Part shown: piece by piece, positions 1-8,263 of the stretch | Layout of the letters: every line of letters begins with the position of its first letter | Numbering within the stretch: position 1 is the stretch's first letter | Program-made: the position numbers and the translations under genes | The notes under the pieces: generated by a model | What the model was told of the DNA's origin: nothing | The model's input: the letters and a program-made list of their open reading frames with translations, nothing else | The model's database searches: none | DNA from: Treponema sp. | Lineage (GTDB): Bacteria > Spirochaetota > Spirochaetia > Treponematales > Treponemataceae | Length of the DNA stretch: 64,000 nt | Direction: 5' to 3' | Assembly (NCBI GenBank): GCA_016281495.1 | Contig: JAEEIU010000015.1 | Span: 62,001 to 126,000, forward strand

Positions 1-333
1 CGCCATAACTTCATCAGGATCAGTCCGAATGATGATACCGGCTGGAGTAAAGCCCTGGAATTCTTCCTCATGACGTGCAAGATCAAGTAAAGCCGAACCT
101 TTGGGGATAAAAACATCCTCAGTGTATTTTTCTATTTCAGTGTATTTTGTCGGATCAAGGTCCTGGGTAAGATGGTGAATTCTGTTTGCGTCTGTGGAAG
201 TAACATCCTTGAACTGCATGGAAAGGTCAACGACAACAGTTCCATCACCGTTAATGGTTTTTCCTTCTGTGGTCTTGCAGGAAATGAACAAAAGAGAAAA
301 TAAAATTGCAAAGACGGTGATTTTAAGTTTCAT
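1..333 (-). CDS. Partial lipoprotein of unknown function (C-terminus beyond window)
   Basis: The reading frame runs from an ATG at 333 to the window edge without a stop, giving the first 111 residues. The N-terminus is a lipoprotein signal: MKLK, a hydrophobic stretch and the lipobox LFISC, so the mature protein would begin at Cys19 and be membrane-anchored. The mature part is hydrophilic and matches no family I recognise. A G-rich stretch (GGGGG) about 8 nt upstream of the ATG can serve as ribosome binding site. It is read in the same direction as metK, 80 nt after the metK stop. Confidence 0.75.
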   Translation of the reverse strand, partial: MKLKITVFAILFSLLFISCKTTEGKTINGDGTVVVDLSMQFKDVTSTDANRIHHLTQDLDPTKYTEIEKYTEDVFIPKGSALLDLARHEEEFQGFTPAGIIIRTDPDEVMA

Positions 334-413
334 CACATTACCCCCGTTGAATTATCGGCTTTTTCCCCACTATATATAAGGTAAAAAACGAAGCTGGTTC
401 TGGGGCGTAAAGT

Positions 414-1583
414 CTATTTTATGGCCTTAAGAATGGCTTGAACCTTGTCCGTCTTTTCCCATGGGAACTCGTCCCTTCCAAAGTGTCCGTAAGTTGCCGT
501 TGCGCTGTAAATCGGGCGCTTTAGGTCCAGGGTCTTTATGATTCCAGCAGGGCTTGTGTCAAAGACTTCCTTTACCGCCTTGACGATTTTTTCCTCCGGG
601 ACTTTTGCAGTACCGAAAGTTTCCGCCATGATGCTTACCGGGAACGGAACACCGATTGCATAGGCAAGCTGAATCTCACAACGCTCGGCTAAATCTGCCG
701 CGATGACGTTCTTTGCGATGTAGCGTGCCATGTATGCCGCAGAACGGTCCACTTTGCTGGGGTCTTTCCCGCTGAATGCGCCTCCACCGTGTCTTCCCAT
801 TCCGCCGTAAGTGTCCACGATGATTTTTCTTCCCGTAAGGCCTGAGTCACCAACAGGACCTCCGATGCAGAACTGACCTGTCGGGTTTACGAAGAACTTT
901 GTATTTGAATCCAAAAGGCCTGTGGGTTCAAGAACCGGTTTGATGACCTTTTCGATTACAGTCTGCTTGATTTCCTCGTGCTCTATTCCGGGGTCGTGCT
1001 GCTGTGAAAGGACGACAGTATCAATCCTGACAGGCTTATGGCCCTCGTATTCTATTGTGACCTGACCCTTTGAGTCCGGCCTGAACCATTTGACCTGGCC
1101 TGATTTCCTTACTTCCGCGGATTTTATCATGAGCTTGTGGGCAAACATGATTGGAGCAGGCATAAATTCCGGGGTTTCCTTGCATGCAAAACCGAACATC
1201 ATGCCCTGGTCGCCCGCACCCTGCTGTCCTTCAAATTCCTTGAGTCCGGTTCCAACGACACCCTGGTTGATGTCCTGTGACTGGGCGTGAATCATGTTCA
1301 TGACCGCCATTGAATTGTAGTCCAGACCGTAATCCGGATTTGAATATCCTATGCGCTTTGCAACATCGCGTGCCACCTGCTGAACGTCAACGTATGCCTC
1401 GGTGTTGATTTCTCCACCAACAAGGATGAGTGCCTGGCATGCAAAAGTTTCAGCGGCAACATGGCTTTCTTTATCTTGTCTAAGGCATTCGTCAAGAATA
1501 CCGTCGCTAATCTGGTCGCAGATTTTATCGGGATGACCTTCGCCAACAGATTCAGAAGTAAACAGATATCTTTTATTTCCCAT
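414..1583 (-). CDS. metK: S-adenosylmethionine synthetase
   Basis: MetK makes S-adenosylmethionine from ATP and methionine in the cytoplasm. The 389 residues match the usual family length. Visible family motifs are GHPDK at 16-20, the ATP-binding [12 protein letters not shown] at 122-133, and the glycine-rich phosphate loop [16 protein letters not shown] at 266-281. The start is supported by AGGTGGAGG about 6 nt before the ATG. It appears monocistronic, with a plausible promoter at 1607-1635. I looked for a SAM riboswitch in the short leader and saw none. The product supplies methyl donor for RsmE and RsmG and S-adenosylmethionine for the radical SAM enzymes in this window. Confidence 0.97.
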   Translation of the reverse strand: MGNKRYLFTSESVGEGHPDKICDQISDGILDECLRQDKESHVAAETFACQALILVGGEINTEAYVDVQQVARDVAKRIGYSNPDYGLDYNSMAVMNMIHAQSQDINQGVVGTGLKEFEGQQGAGDQGMMFGFACKETPEFMPAPIMFAHKLMIKSAEVRKSGQVKWFRPDSKGQVTIEYEGHKPVRIDTVVLSQQHDPGIEHEEIKQTVIEKVIKPVLEPTGLLDSNTKFFVNPTGQFCIGGPVGDSGLTGRKIIVDTYGGMGRHGGGAFSGKDPSKVDRSAAYMARYIAKNVIAADLAERCEIQLAYAIGVPFPVSIMAETFGTAKVPEEKIVKAVKEVFDTSPAGIIKTLDLKRPIYSATATYGHFGRDEFPWEKTDKVQAILKAIK

Positions 1584-1606
1584 AATGAATCCTCCACCTA
1601 TTGGAT

Positions 1607-1635
1607 AATATACAGCATAAATGAAGAAAAGTCCA
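1607..1635 (-). promoter_or_regulatory. Probable metK promoter
   Basis: On the minus strand TGGACT (1635-1630) and TATATT (1612-1607) are separated by 17 nt, placing a start of transcription about 18 nt upstream of the metK ATG. Box match and spacing are good; no experimental support. Confidence 0.5.
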
Positions 1636-1650
1636 TTGAAAAACGGGTTT

Positions 1651-1777
1651 ACAGGGGAGTCCCCCTGTACGACCCCCGATTTTTAAAGGGGAAGGGAGAA
1701 GCCCTACTCAGAAGCGAGCTCCTCCCTTCCCCTTTAACCCCTACTCTCCGCGGCACTGCTTAGGGGTGCCCCCTAAG
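1651..1777. repeat. GC-rich triple-hairpin intergenic repeat
   Basis: Three perfect inverted repeats follow one another: ACAGGGG/CCCCTGT (1651-1668, 4-nt loop), a 16-bp stem starting TTAAAGGGG (1683-1698 with 1722-1737), and CTTAGGGG/CCCCTAAG (1759-1777). The first half is closely repeated at 17673-17725. The element lies between metK and the ChvE-like gene and could terminate transcription, but the absence of a T-run favours a dispersed palindromic repeat. Confidence 0.7.
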
Positions 1778-1809
1778 AACCCCGAGGCATTGCTTTGACA
1801 AAAATGGTT

Positions 1810-3369
1810 TTATTTCTTGAGTTGTTCTTCTGTGTAATATCCTGAATCAATCAACAATGATTTGTAGTTTTCCTTCGTTACAAAAAGCGGTTCGCAAAGA
1901 TAAGAGGGAATGATACCTGCTCCGTTATCATAGGTTATAGTATCATTGATATATGGATGGGAACCCCTCATGATTGCGTCAGCCATCTCAACCGTCTTTG
2001 AAGCGAGAGTATGTGTATCCTTGAAAACTGACATTGACTGGAAGCCCTTGAAAATGTTCTTTACAGATGGGATGTCGCAATCCTGTCCAGTGATAATCGG
2101 AAAATTGCTTGCATCATAACCTGCTGAAATAAGGGCATTTGTAACGCCGTTTGCTATGGAGTCGTTAGAACAATAGACTGCGTCAAGCTTTTTGCCTTTT
2201 GGACCATATCCATTAGCTTTTATGAGGTTTTCCATTCGCTTTTGAGCTTCTTCTGTTGACCAATCCGATGTTGCGCACTGAGACTTTGTCGTCTGTTTGG
2301 ATGGGCATACGATTACACCATTGTCTATGTATGGTTTGAGAACGTCCATGGCACCTCCGAAGTAGAAGTTGATGTTGTTGTCTCTAAGGTCACCGGTGAA
2401 GAATTCCATGTAAACTGGATTTGAAGCTAAGCGCCTCTTGAGTCCGAGCTTTTCTACGAGATAGTCGCCCTGCGTTGTTCCAACCTTGTAGTTGTCGAAA
2501 GTAACATAATAAGAAACTGCATCAGAGTTCATTATCAGTCGGTCATAGGAAATAACGGGAATCTTCTTCTTTTTTGCACTTTCAAGAACATTTTTAAGGA
2601 CGGTACCATCGATAGGGGCGATGATTAAAACCTTGCAGTTGTTATTTATCATATCTTTAATTTGCGAAATTTGAGTATCGATATCATTGTCCGCAAACCA
2701 AAGGTTTACCTGATAACCGAGTTTTTCCAACTGTGACTTCATGTTTGCACCATCTTGGTTCCAGCGTTGTAAGATTTTTGTAGGCAAGGAGATACCGACT
2801 TTTGTAGCCTTAGTGCTGGATCCTGTAGGTTCGTTGAAAGACCAATCAATGTCTTCCAATTCTTTGAGTGCCTGCTCCAATTCGGTATTCCAATCAATAT
2901 CTTCCAGTTCTTTGAAAGCCTTGTTCCATTCTTGTTGTAATTGTTGTAAAGCGGCGTAGGAAGGGTTTAGTTTTTCGTAGTTTTCCGCTACATCTTTTGA
3001 ATATGAGCGAAGTAGCGAATAGTCTTTTGCATTTATTTCCTTCAGAATTCCTTTTTCAAGGCTTATAACAAAACTTCCAAGAGCCATCATGTTGAATTTC
3101 TCGATGCAGTTTGCACCTCGGATTCCATATTTATGCAAAATCTTGATGACATCGTCTTTTTGTGTGTCGGGTGCTGTTATCTGTCCGATGCCGAAAAAAT
3201 AGGTATATGCCTTGAGTTCATTAACTTCCTCGACTATTGGCTGCAGGTTTTTTAGCCAGTTTTGAACATCACTGTTGGTAAGATTTAGGCTGTCTGGCTC
3301 TGAAAATAATGATAAGGAAAAAGAAAAGCATAATAAAATCATAACAGCTTTTTTGAACATTGTTTTCAT
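1810..3369 (-). CDS. ChvE/XylF-like sugar-binding protein with N-terminal extension
   Basis: The C-terminal two thirds (from about residue 188 of 519) is a periplasmic sugar-binding domain of the ChvE/XylF type, beginning KVGISLPTKILQRWNQDG and containing the APIDG and ISYDRLI signatures. An N-terminal signal peptide (MKTMFKKAVMILLCFSFSLS) is followed by about 150 residues that ordinary ChvE proteins of about 350 residues lack; this part ends in a short duplication of KELEDIDW (153-160 and 169-176). The start at 3369 is chosen over an ATG 30 nt upstream because AAAGGAGG lies 6 nt before it. No ATPase or permease genes adjoin it, so it may act as a receptor subunit or share a transporter encoded elsewhere. 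Confidence 0.85.
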   Translation of the reverse strand: MKTMFKKAVMILLCFSFSLSLFSEPDSLNLTNSDVQNWLKNLQPIVEEVNELKAYTYFFGIGQITAPDTQKDDVIKILHKYGIRGANCIEKFNMMALGSFVISLEKGILKEINAKDYSLLRSYSKDVAENYEKLNPSYAALQQLQQEWNKAFKELEDIDWNTELEQALKELEDIDWSFNEPTGSSTKATKVGISLPTKILQRWNQDGANMKSQLEKLGYQVNLWFADNDIDTQISQIKDMINNNCKVLIIAPIDGTVLKNVLESAKKKKIPVISYDRLIMNSDAVSYYVTFDNYKVGTTQGDYLVEKLGLKRRLASNPVYMEFFTGDLRDNNINFYFGGAMDVLKPYIDNGVIVCPSKQTTKSQCATSDWSTEEAQKRMENLIKANGYGPKGKKLDAVYCSNDSIANGVTNALISAGYDASNFPIITGQDCDIPSVKNIFKGFQSMSVFKDTHTLASKTVEMADAIMRGSHPYINDTITYDNGAGIIPSYLCEPLFVTKENYKSLLIDSGYYTEEQLKK

Positions 3370-3487
3370 GTAAAGCCTCCTTTTAGGCGATATACTCATT
3401 TTAACACATAAACAATAACAAGAAAAGGAAAAAAGTCCAAAACATCATTCAACTATGAATTACAAATTATGAATTATGAATTATTCC

Positions 3488-3516
3488 TTGACACCCTCTG
3501 ATTTTATTTATAGAAT
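3488..3516 (+). promoter_or_regulatory. Promoter of the acyltransferase-rsmE group
   Basis: TTGACA (3488-3493), a 17-nt spacer and TAGAAT (3511-3516) form a near-consensus sigma-70 promoter, giving an untranslated leader of about 60 nt before the start at 3582. It is preceded by a short A+T-rich tandem of AATTATG units (about 3454-3484). Confidence 0.7.
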
Positions 3517-3581
3517 GAAAGGGATTTTTAAATGATGGTATTTTCAATTGGTACTAGACTGTTTTTATGAGGAGCTTGTAC

Positions 3582-4484
3582 ATGTCTAAACTGTCTTTGA
3601 GGGAACAATATAAGGATCTTTTTGCCGATCTGTCAAAGGTATCTATTGAATCTTCTACAATCAGTGATGAAAATGTCTATCAGGTGGCAAATCCCAAGAC
3701 CAGGGTATTCATGGATAAACTTGTCTCTGACAACACGACTCCGGACAGTTTCATTGGCGGTGTTGAAAATTTTGAGAAATTATATGATTTGGTTCAAGAG
3801 GGAAAATCCGGCCTGATTTTGATGGAACATTATTCAAACACAGACTTGCCTGCGTTCTGTTATCTGCTTGAAAAATCAGGAAATCCAAAGCTGGAAGCCC
3901 TTTCCAAAAATGTTGTTGCAATTGCCGGAATGAAGCTGAATCAGGATAATCCTGTGGTCAAGGCATTTGCAGAAAGCTTTACCCGTGTCGTAATATATCC
4001 GCCCAGAAGCTTGAGCAAGGTTGAAGCCGATGGCCAGTCAGCTGAACTTATAAAGGCAGAGGAGCAGAAGGCCCGCAAAATCAACATGGCAGCAATGCGT
4101 GCAATGGATGAATGCAAGCGCCGTGGTCAGGTCATTCTTGTTTTCCCGTCAGGCACCAGATATCGTCCGGGGCATCCCGATACAAAAAGGGGCCTCAGGG
4201 AAATAGACAGCTATCTCCGCCTCTTTGACTATATGGTTCTTGTAAGCGTGAACGGTTCAATTCTGGAAATTCAGGATGAAGACATGCTCAACGATCTGGT
4301 TGAACCCGCACGTCAGTCATTTACCGCAAGTCCTGTAATTGAATGCCGCTCATTCCGAAGCGAATACATGGCAAAACTTCCCGCTGACACCCAGGACCCA
4401 AAGCAGAGTATGATAGACCACGTTATGGAACTCCTTGATGAACAGCACGAGTCCGTTAAGAAAGAATACGGCTTTAACCATTAA
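3582..4484 (+). CDS. PlsC/GPAT-like acyltransferase
   Basis: The protein carries the acyltransferase box H-X4-D (HYSNTD, residues 83-88) and, about 100 residues later, FPSGTR (188-193), which corresponds to the substrate-binding EGTR/SGTR block of glycerolphosphate acyltransferases. It is therefore likely to move an acyl chain onto a glycerolipid precursor at the inner face of the membrane, though no clear membrane span is seen. Length is 300 residues. The start at 3582 is preferred over the ATG at 3567 because GAGGAG lies at the right distance in front of it. rsmE follows after 9 nt, so they are probably cotranscribed. Confidence 0.75.
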   Translation: MSKLSLREQYKDLFADLSKVSIESSTISDENVYQVANPKTRVFMDKLVSDNTTPDSFIGGVENFEKLYDLVQEGKSGLILMEHYSNTDLPAFCYLLEKSGNPKLEALSKNVVAIAGMKLNQDNPVVKAFAESFTRVVIYPPRSLSKVEADGQSAELIKAEEQKARKINMAAMRAMDECKRRGQVILVFPSGTRYRPGHPDTKRGLREIDSYLRLFDYMVLVSVNGSILEIQDEDMLNDLVEPARQSFTASPVIECRSFRSEYMAKLPADTQDPKQSMIDHVMELLDEQHESVKKEYGFNH

Positions 4485-4493
4485 GTCCCGGAA

Positions 4494-5255
4494 ATGAACA
4501 TCTGTCTTTTTTCAAAGGAAGAAATCGAAAAACCTCTTGAGATAAAAGATCCGCGCGCACAGCACATCATAAAAATCCTCCACAAGAAAGAAGGCGACAC
4601 CTTTACCGCAGGAATCATCGGAGGGGCATCCGGTACAGCTGTGATTGACTCGGTTGCAGAAAAACTTTCGTTCACGTTTACTCCTGAATCAGAGGGGAAA
4701 AAGCTTCATCCGCTTGTGATGGTCATAGGCTTTCCGCGTCCCATTCAGCTTAAGAGACTCCTAAGGGATATGGCAGGGCTTGGCGTTATGGCTGTTCATC
4801 TGACCGGTACCGAGCTTGGCGAAAAATCATACATGTCATCAACAATGTCCAGTCCGGAGGCGGCACGTCAAATGCTTCTGGAGGGAACTGTTCAGGCCGG
4901 ATCCACCTTTATTCCTGAAGTGGCGGTCCATAGGAATCTGCGCTCGTGCCTTGAGGAAATAAAGGCGTGCTACCCGGACTTTGCGAAGGCACAAAACAAA
5001 ATGGCTTTGGACAACGTGAACCCCGCGGGCAGTCTGTGGGATTTTTGCACCAGAGAAAAAACTGCCTTTGCAACAATGCAGAATCCGGCGGTGGCGGCCA
5101 TAGGTTCCGAGCGCGGCTGGACGGATGCAGAACGCTCTCTTTTGCAGGATTACGGCTTTGTGCGTCTTGGCATGGGCGAAAGAATCCTTAGGACGGAAAC
5201 CGCTTCAACTGTGGCGGCTTCTATCATTCTAGGCTCCATGGGCGTCCTTTGCTGA
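4494..5255 (+). CDS. rsmE: 16S rRNA (uracil1498-N3)-methyltransferase
   Basis: RsmE methylates U1498 of 16S rRNA using S-adenosylmethionine. The C-terminal SPOUT signature is plain: AIGSERGWTDAER, then LGMGERILRTETAS, the trefoil-knot cofactor site. The N-terminal PUA-like part reads RAQHIIKILHKKEGD. The 253 residues match the family length. It begins 9 nt after the acyltransferase stop and no terminator is seen between them. Confidence 0.94.
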   Translation: MNICLFSKEEIEKPLEIKDPRAQHIIKILHKKEGDTFTAGIIGGASGTAVIDSVAEKLSFTFTPESEGKKLHPLVMVIGFPRPIQLKRLLRDMAGLGVMAVHLTGTELGEKSYMSSTMSSPEAARQMLLEGTVQAGSTFIPEVAVHRNLRSCLEEIKACYPDFAKAQNKMALDNVNPAGSLWDFCTREKTAFATMQNPAVAAIGSERGWTDAERSLLQDYGFVRLGMGERILRTETASTVAASIILGSMGVLC

Positions 5256-5345
5256 CTTTTCAATCTTTAATATCCGACAAATCCCTTGAAAAGAATCCGC
5301 TTGAATGATAAAATGTTGGTCATTGTATGAGTAGGGTGGAGGCTG

Positions 5346-6155
5346 ATGGACAACGCTAAAATCAAGGAAATGCTCCTGGACATTCAAGATACTCAACTGG
5401 AATTTTCCGTTATAATGACGGGAAAGGAAAGCAAGAGGGTAAACGGCCTTTACAAACCGGAAACCAGGGAAATCCTTTTGCACAATAAGAATTTCAAAGA
5501 AGACAACCAGCTCATCTACACGGCAATCCACGAATACACCCACCACCTGATCAACGAAGAAAAGATAAAGGAAAACGGCGGAAGGGAGCCGATGCATTCT
5601 TCCAGAAGCCACACGAATTATTTCTGGGCCAAATTCCACGGACTTTTGGACATTGCCGAACAGAAGGGCTATTACAAGATGGACATTTCCGGAAGCCCTG
5701 ATCTGGAAGCTTTGACCAAAGACATAAAGGAAAACTTCATCAAACCCAACGGACATTTGATGCTGGAGTTTGGCAAAAAGCTTCTTAGGGCACACACCCT
5801 CTGCGAGGAAAACAACATACGCTACGAGGATTATCTTGACCGTGTCCTTCAGCTTCCCAGAAATACCGCACAGTCGATTACAAAAGTGGGAATGCTGCCG
5901 GAAGAAGATGCCGAACTCGGTTTTGAAAACATGAAGATAATGGCGTCTGCAAAAAAGCCTGAACAAAAAGCCCTTGCACAGGATGCAATCAAAAAGGGAA
6001 AAAGTCCGGATTCCGTCATTGCGATGCTCAAGAAAAAGGCCGAGTCAGTTGATGCCCGCACAAAGCTTGAAAAAGAACGTGACAGACTTACAAAGACAAT
6101 AAATGAATTAACCACCAGACTTGAATATGTGGAGGAAAGCCTTGCAAACTTGTAA
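5346..6155 (+). CDS. HExxH-motif protein, putative zinc metalloprotein
   Basis: HEYTHH at 62-67 is an HExxH zinc-binding motif set in a SprT/minimal-gluzincin-like context: a beta-strand (REILLHNKNF) and then a helix (AIHEYTHHLIN). No standard peptidase family is evident. Residues about 235-269 form a strongly charged coiled coil. GGTGGAGG precedes the ATG at 5346. The 3' end overlaps the next gene by 14 nt if that gene starts at 6142. The sequence supports metal binding; peptidase activity is inference. Confidence 0.7.
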   Translation: MDNAKIKEMLLDIQDTQLEFSVIMTGKESKRVNGLYKPETREILLHNKNFKEDNQLIYTAIHEYTHHLINEEKIKENGGREPMHSSRSHTNYFWAKFHGLLDIAEQKGYYKMDISGSPDLEALTKDIKENFIKPNGHLMLEFGKKLLRAHTLCEENNIRYEDYLDRVLQLPRNTAQSITKVGMLPEEDAELGFENMKIMASAKKPEQKALAQDAIKKGKSPDSVIAMLKKKAESVDARTKLEKERDRLTKTINELTTRLEYVEESLANL

Positions 6156-7047
6156 AAAAATCATCACATTTACTGCAATCTGCCTTGCATGCGGATTTGC
6201 ATTTTCACAGGGATTGACCGCTCCGTCCATGCCGACCATTTCTGCTCCCACCATGCCGACGGTTTCCGTTCCGGTAATTGGAAGTTCATTTTCCTATTCC
6301 AATTCGAACTCCAGCGACAGCGCACAAAAGCAATCGAACAAAAAAAGTGCCTCAGATTCAGAAGCGGATTCTGCCTCCAAAAAAAGCTCCTCGGACCTAC
6401 TTTCAACTTTGACTGCAAGCGACCTTCAGACTTTAAGCTCAACAGGAATGCTGGAAACCCTTTTGGAAAGCAAGACCGGAAACAGTTCGATTCTGGGGCT
6501 TTCAAACCTGTACACTTCAAGCAGTTCATCAGAGACAAACAAACTGCTCAAACAGGTCCTTTCCGAAATGGAAGAAATAAAGCAGCAGACATCTGCTCCG
6601 GAAAAAGTTGCATCCCAGGCGGTTCAGGCCCCCGTGGTTACTTCAACTGATAATTCAAGTGCTGCAAGAACCAAGGCATCAAGACTGATTCGCTTTTCTG
6701 TAAATGGCTACGATGTCTTGCGCACATGCCGGACTATTTATATTTCTGACGTTCAGGAAGACGGTACCTTCCTTGTGACTGGCGACAGAAAATATGCCAG
6801 CGATGGAAAGACCAGATCCGAGACATTCCACCTGCTGTTCAAGAAAGACCAGAATACAAACGGCCTTCAGAATTATCATGCGGCTGCTGCGGTAACCCAG
6901 GATTATTTGAACGAGTATTCATTCCTGTACCAGCTCTCTCAGCGTGAAAACCTGAGTGCGGTGCGGACTGGAAACCTTGTTACGATGAGGACCACAGACC
7001 CCGACTGGAAGCTGGAACTGTTAATCGATCTTGGAGAAAACCACTGA
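6142..7047 (+). CDS. Secreted Ser/Pro-rich protein of unknown function
   Basis: I do not recognise this family. The N-terminus has Lys residues and a hydrophobic stretch ending in FAFSQG, a signal peptide probably cleaved after FAFS. Low-complexity segments rich in Pro-Thr-Met (TAPSMPTISAPTMPTVS) and then Ser/Lys follow, and a compact C-terminal domain covers about the last 130 residues. The TTG at 6142 is chosen as start because GGAGG lies 6 nt upstream; an in-frame ATG at 6127 is the alternative. The stop overlaps the rsmG start by one base, so translation is likely coupled. Confidence 0.65.
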   Translation: MQTCKKIITFTAICLACGFAFSQGLTAPSMPTISAPTMPTVSVPVIGSSFSYSNSNSSDSAQKQSNKKSASDSEADSASKKSSSDLLSTLTASDLQTLSSTGMLETLLESKTGNSSILGLSNLYTSSSSSETNKLLKQVLSEMEEIKQQTSAPEKVASQAVQAPVVTSTDNSSAARTKASRLIRFSVNGYDVLRTCRTIYISDVQEDGTFLVTGDRKYASDGKTRSETFHLLFKKDQNTNGLQNYHAAAAVTQDYLNEYSFLYQLSQRENLSAVRTGNLVTMRTTDPDWKLELLIDLGENH

Positions 7048-7706
7048 TGACGCAAAAGCTCCACGAAGGAGTAAATAAACTTGGGCTGGATATGAGTCAG
7101 GAGCAGATGGATGCCCTGGAGACTTATATTCAGCTTGTGCTTGAATGCAATAAAACCTACAATCTGATTCGTGCCGCCACAGCAGAAGAGGTTGCTGTAA
7201 ACCACGTGCTTGACTCTCTTGCCGCCGCCACGGAAATAAAAAAGCTTGCACAAAAGATTAAATCAAATAAAGATGAGCCGCTTTTGATTGCCGATATTGG
7301 GTCCGGTGGTGGATGTCCTGGAATTCCTCTTGCGGTTTTTATGCCGGAAGAAAATTTTGTCCTTGTTGAACGCATGGAAAGGCGCTGCCGTTTTCTTGAA
7401 GATGCCGTTACCCAGATGAAGCTTAAAAACGTTCGTGTTGACTGCACCCAGGCCGATGCCGTAAAGTCCCACAGCATTGACATTGAGGTTTTCAGGGCGT
7501 TTCATCCCTTTGACAAAAAGATTGCAGGCCTCCTTTTGGACAAGCTCAAGAAAGGTGGTTTTATTGCCTGCTACAAGGCTCGCTCAGAAAAAATCCAGGC
7601 CGAAATGGAAACCGTAAAATCCCAAATCCCCAGCTATCAAAAAATCCCGCTGACAGTCCCCTTCCTCGAAGACCACGAAAGAAATCTGGTTGTGATTGAG
7701 GGGTAG
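7047..7706 (+). CDS. rsmG: 16S rRNA (guanine527-N7)-methyltransferase
   Basis: RsmG methylates G527 of 16S rRNA. The cofactor-binding motif ADIGSGGGCPGIPLA lies near residues 79-93, preceded by NLIRAATAEEVAVNHVLDSL, the typical RsmG N-terminal region, and followed by the acidic strand end VLVERMERR. At 219 residues it has normal length. The ATG shares one base with the stop of the preceding secreted-protein gene (TGATG). A dispersed inverted repeat begins 10 nt after the stop. Confidence 0.93.
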   Translation: MTQKLHEGVNKLGLDMSQEQMDALETYIQLVLECNKTYNLIRAATAEEVAVNHVLDSLAAATEIKKLAQKIKSNKDEPLLIADIGSGGGCPGIPLAVFMPEENFVLVERMERRCRFLEDAVTQMKLKNVRVDCTQADAVKSHSIDIEVFRAFHPFDKKIAGLLLDKLKKGGFIACYKARSEKIQAEMETVKSQIPSYQKIPLTVPFLEDHERNLVVIEG

Positions 7707-7716
7707 GTTTTATGCC

Positions 7717-7782
7717 TGTCATTCCGGACCTGATCCGGAATCCTCATGTTGTATAGTAGGATGGTCGAGTTCAGCATGACAG
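7717..7782. repeat. TGTCAT/ATGACA-ended intergenic repeat, copy 1
   Basis: The element starts TGTCATTCCGG, has an inner ATTCCGG/CCGGAAT hairpin, and ends GTTCAGCATGACA, so the ends are inverted (TGTCAT/ATGACA). Relatives occur at 31521-31581, 54974-55130 and 61961-62022. Confidence 0.7.
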
Positions 7783-7807
7783 TTTTTTCGTTTTCTCCCC
7801 TTAACTA

Positions 7808-7836
7808 TGGACTAAAATGCAAAAGTTTTATATAAT
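7808..7836 (+). promoter_or_regulatory. Promoter of the CBM48 gene
   Basis: TGGACT (7808-7813), a 17-nt spacer and a perfect TATAAT (7831-7836) lie about 50 nt before the ATG at 7889. Confidence 0.65.
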
Positions 7837-7888
7837 ACATACACTCTATCACAATTAATTATTGGTTTTTATCAAAAAGGAGGATAAT

Positions 7889-8200
7889 ATGGCATTAAAG
7901 AAATCATATCCTAAGAAAGACCCTACAAAATGCAAGGTTACATTTACTGTTGAAGCAGAAGCCGCACGTGATGTAAAAACCATAACTATAGCCGGAGACT
8001 TCAACAGCTGGAGCAGCACGGCAAATCCTCTTAAGCAGGGCAAGGACGGTTCATTCTCCGTTACAATCGAACTTGAAAAAGGCAAGGAATACCAGTTCCG
8101 CTATCTGCTTGATGGAAAACGCTGGGAAAATGACTGGGCAGCAGACAAATATATTCCAGCTCCATTCTCCCACACAGACAACTCTGTCGTTATCTGCTAA
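7889..8200 (+). CDS. Small CBM48 (glycogen-binding/isoamylase-N type) protein
   Basis: The 103-residue protein is essentially one carbohydrate-binding module 48 domain. The diagnostic AGDFNSWS (strand and turn), FSVTIELEKGKEYQFRYLLDG and WENDWAADKY are all present. It has no signal peptide, so it would bind intracellular alpha-glucan such as glycogen or regulate a partner enzyme. The start at 7889 has AAAGGAGG 5 nt upstream, which excludes an ATG 27 nt earlier. A strong terminator follows, and a promoter precedes it, so it is a single-gene unit, probably well expressed. Confidence 0.88.
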   Translation: MALKKSYPKKDPTKCKVTFTVEAEAARDVKTITIAGDFNSWSSTANPLKQGKDGSFSVTIELEKGKEYQFRYLLDGKRWENDWAADKYIPAPFSHTDNSVVIC

Positions 8201-8212
8201 ACATTCTTTATA

Positions 8213-8260
8213 TGCCGGGTAATTTGGACTCTTTGGTTCATAAATCCCGGCACTTTTTTT
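8213..8260 (+). terminator. Intrinsic terminator after the CBM48 gene
   Basis: TGCCGGG (8213-8219) pairs perfectly with CCCGGCA (8246-8252) across a 26-nt loop and is followed by CTTTTTTT. The T-run ends only 3 nt before the ATG of the next gene. Confidence 0.75.
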
Positions 8261-8263
8261 CTC

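Noticed and set aside
1584..1650. SAM riboswitch upstream of metK
   Set aside because: The leader is only about 18 nt from the predicted transcription start, too short for any known SAM-binding RNA.
5229..5966. A 245-codon frame opposite the HExxH gene
   Set aside because: Antisense to a well-supported gene with an AGG-rich ribosome binding site; composition (Phe/Val/Leu-rich) is that of a shadow frame.
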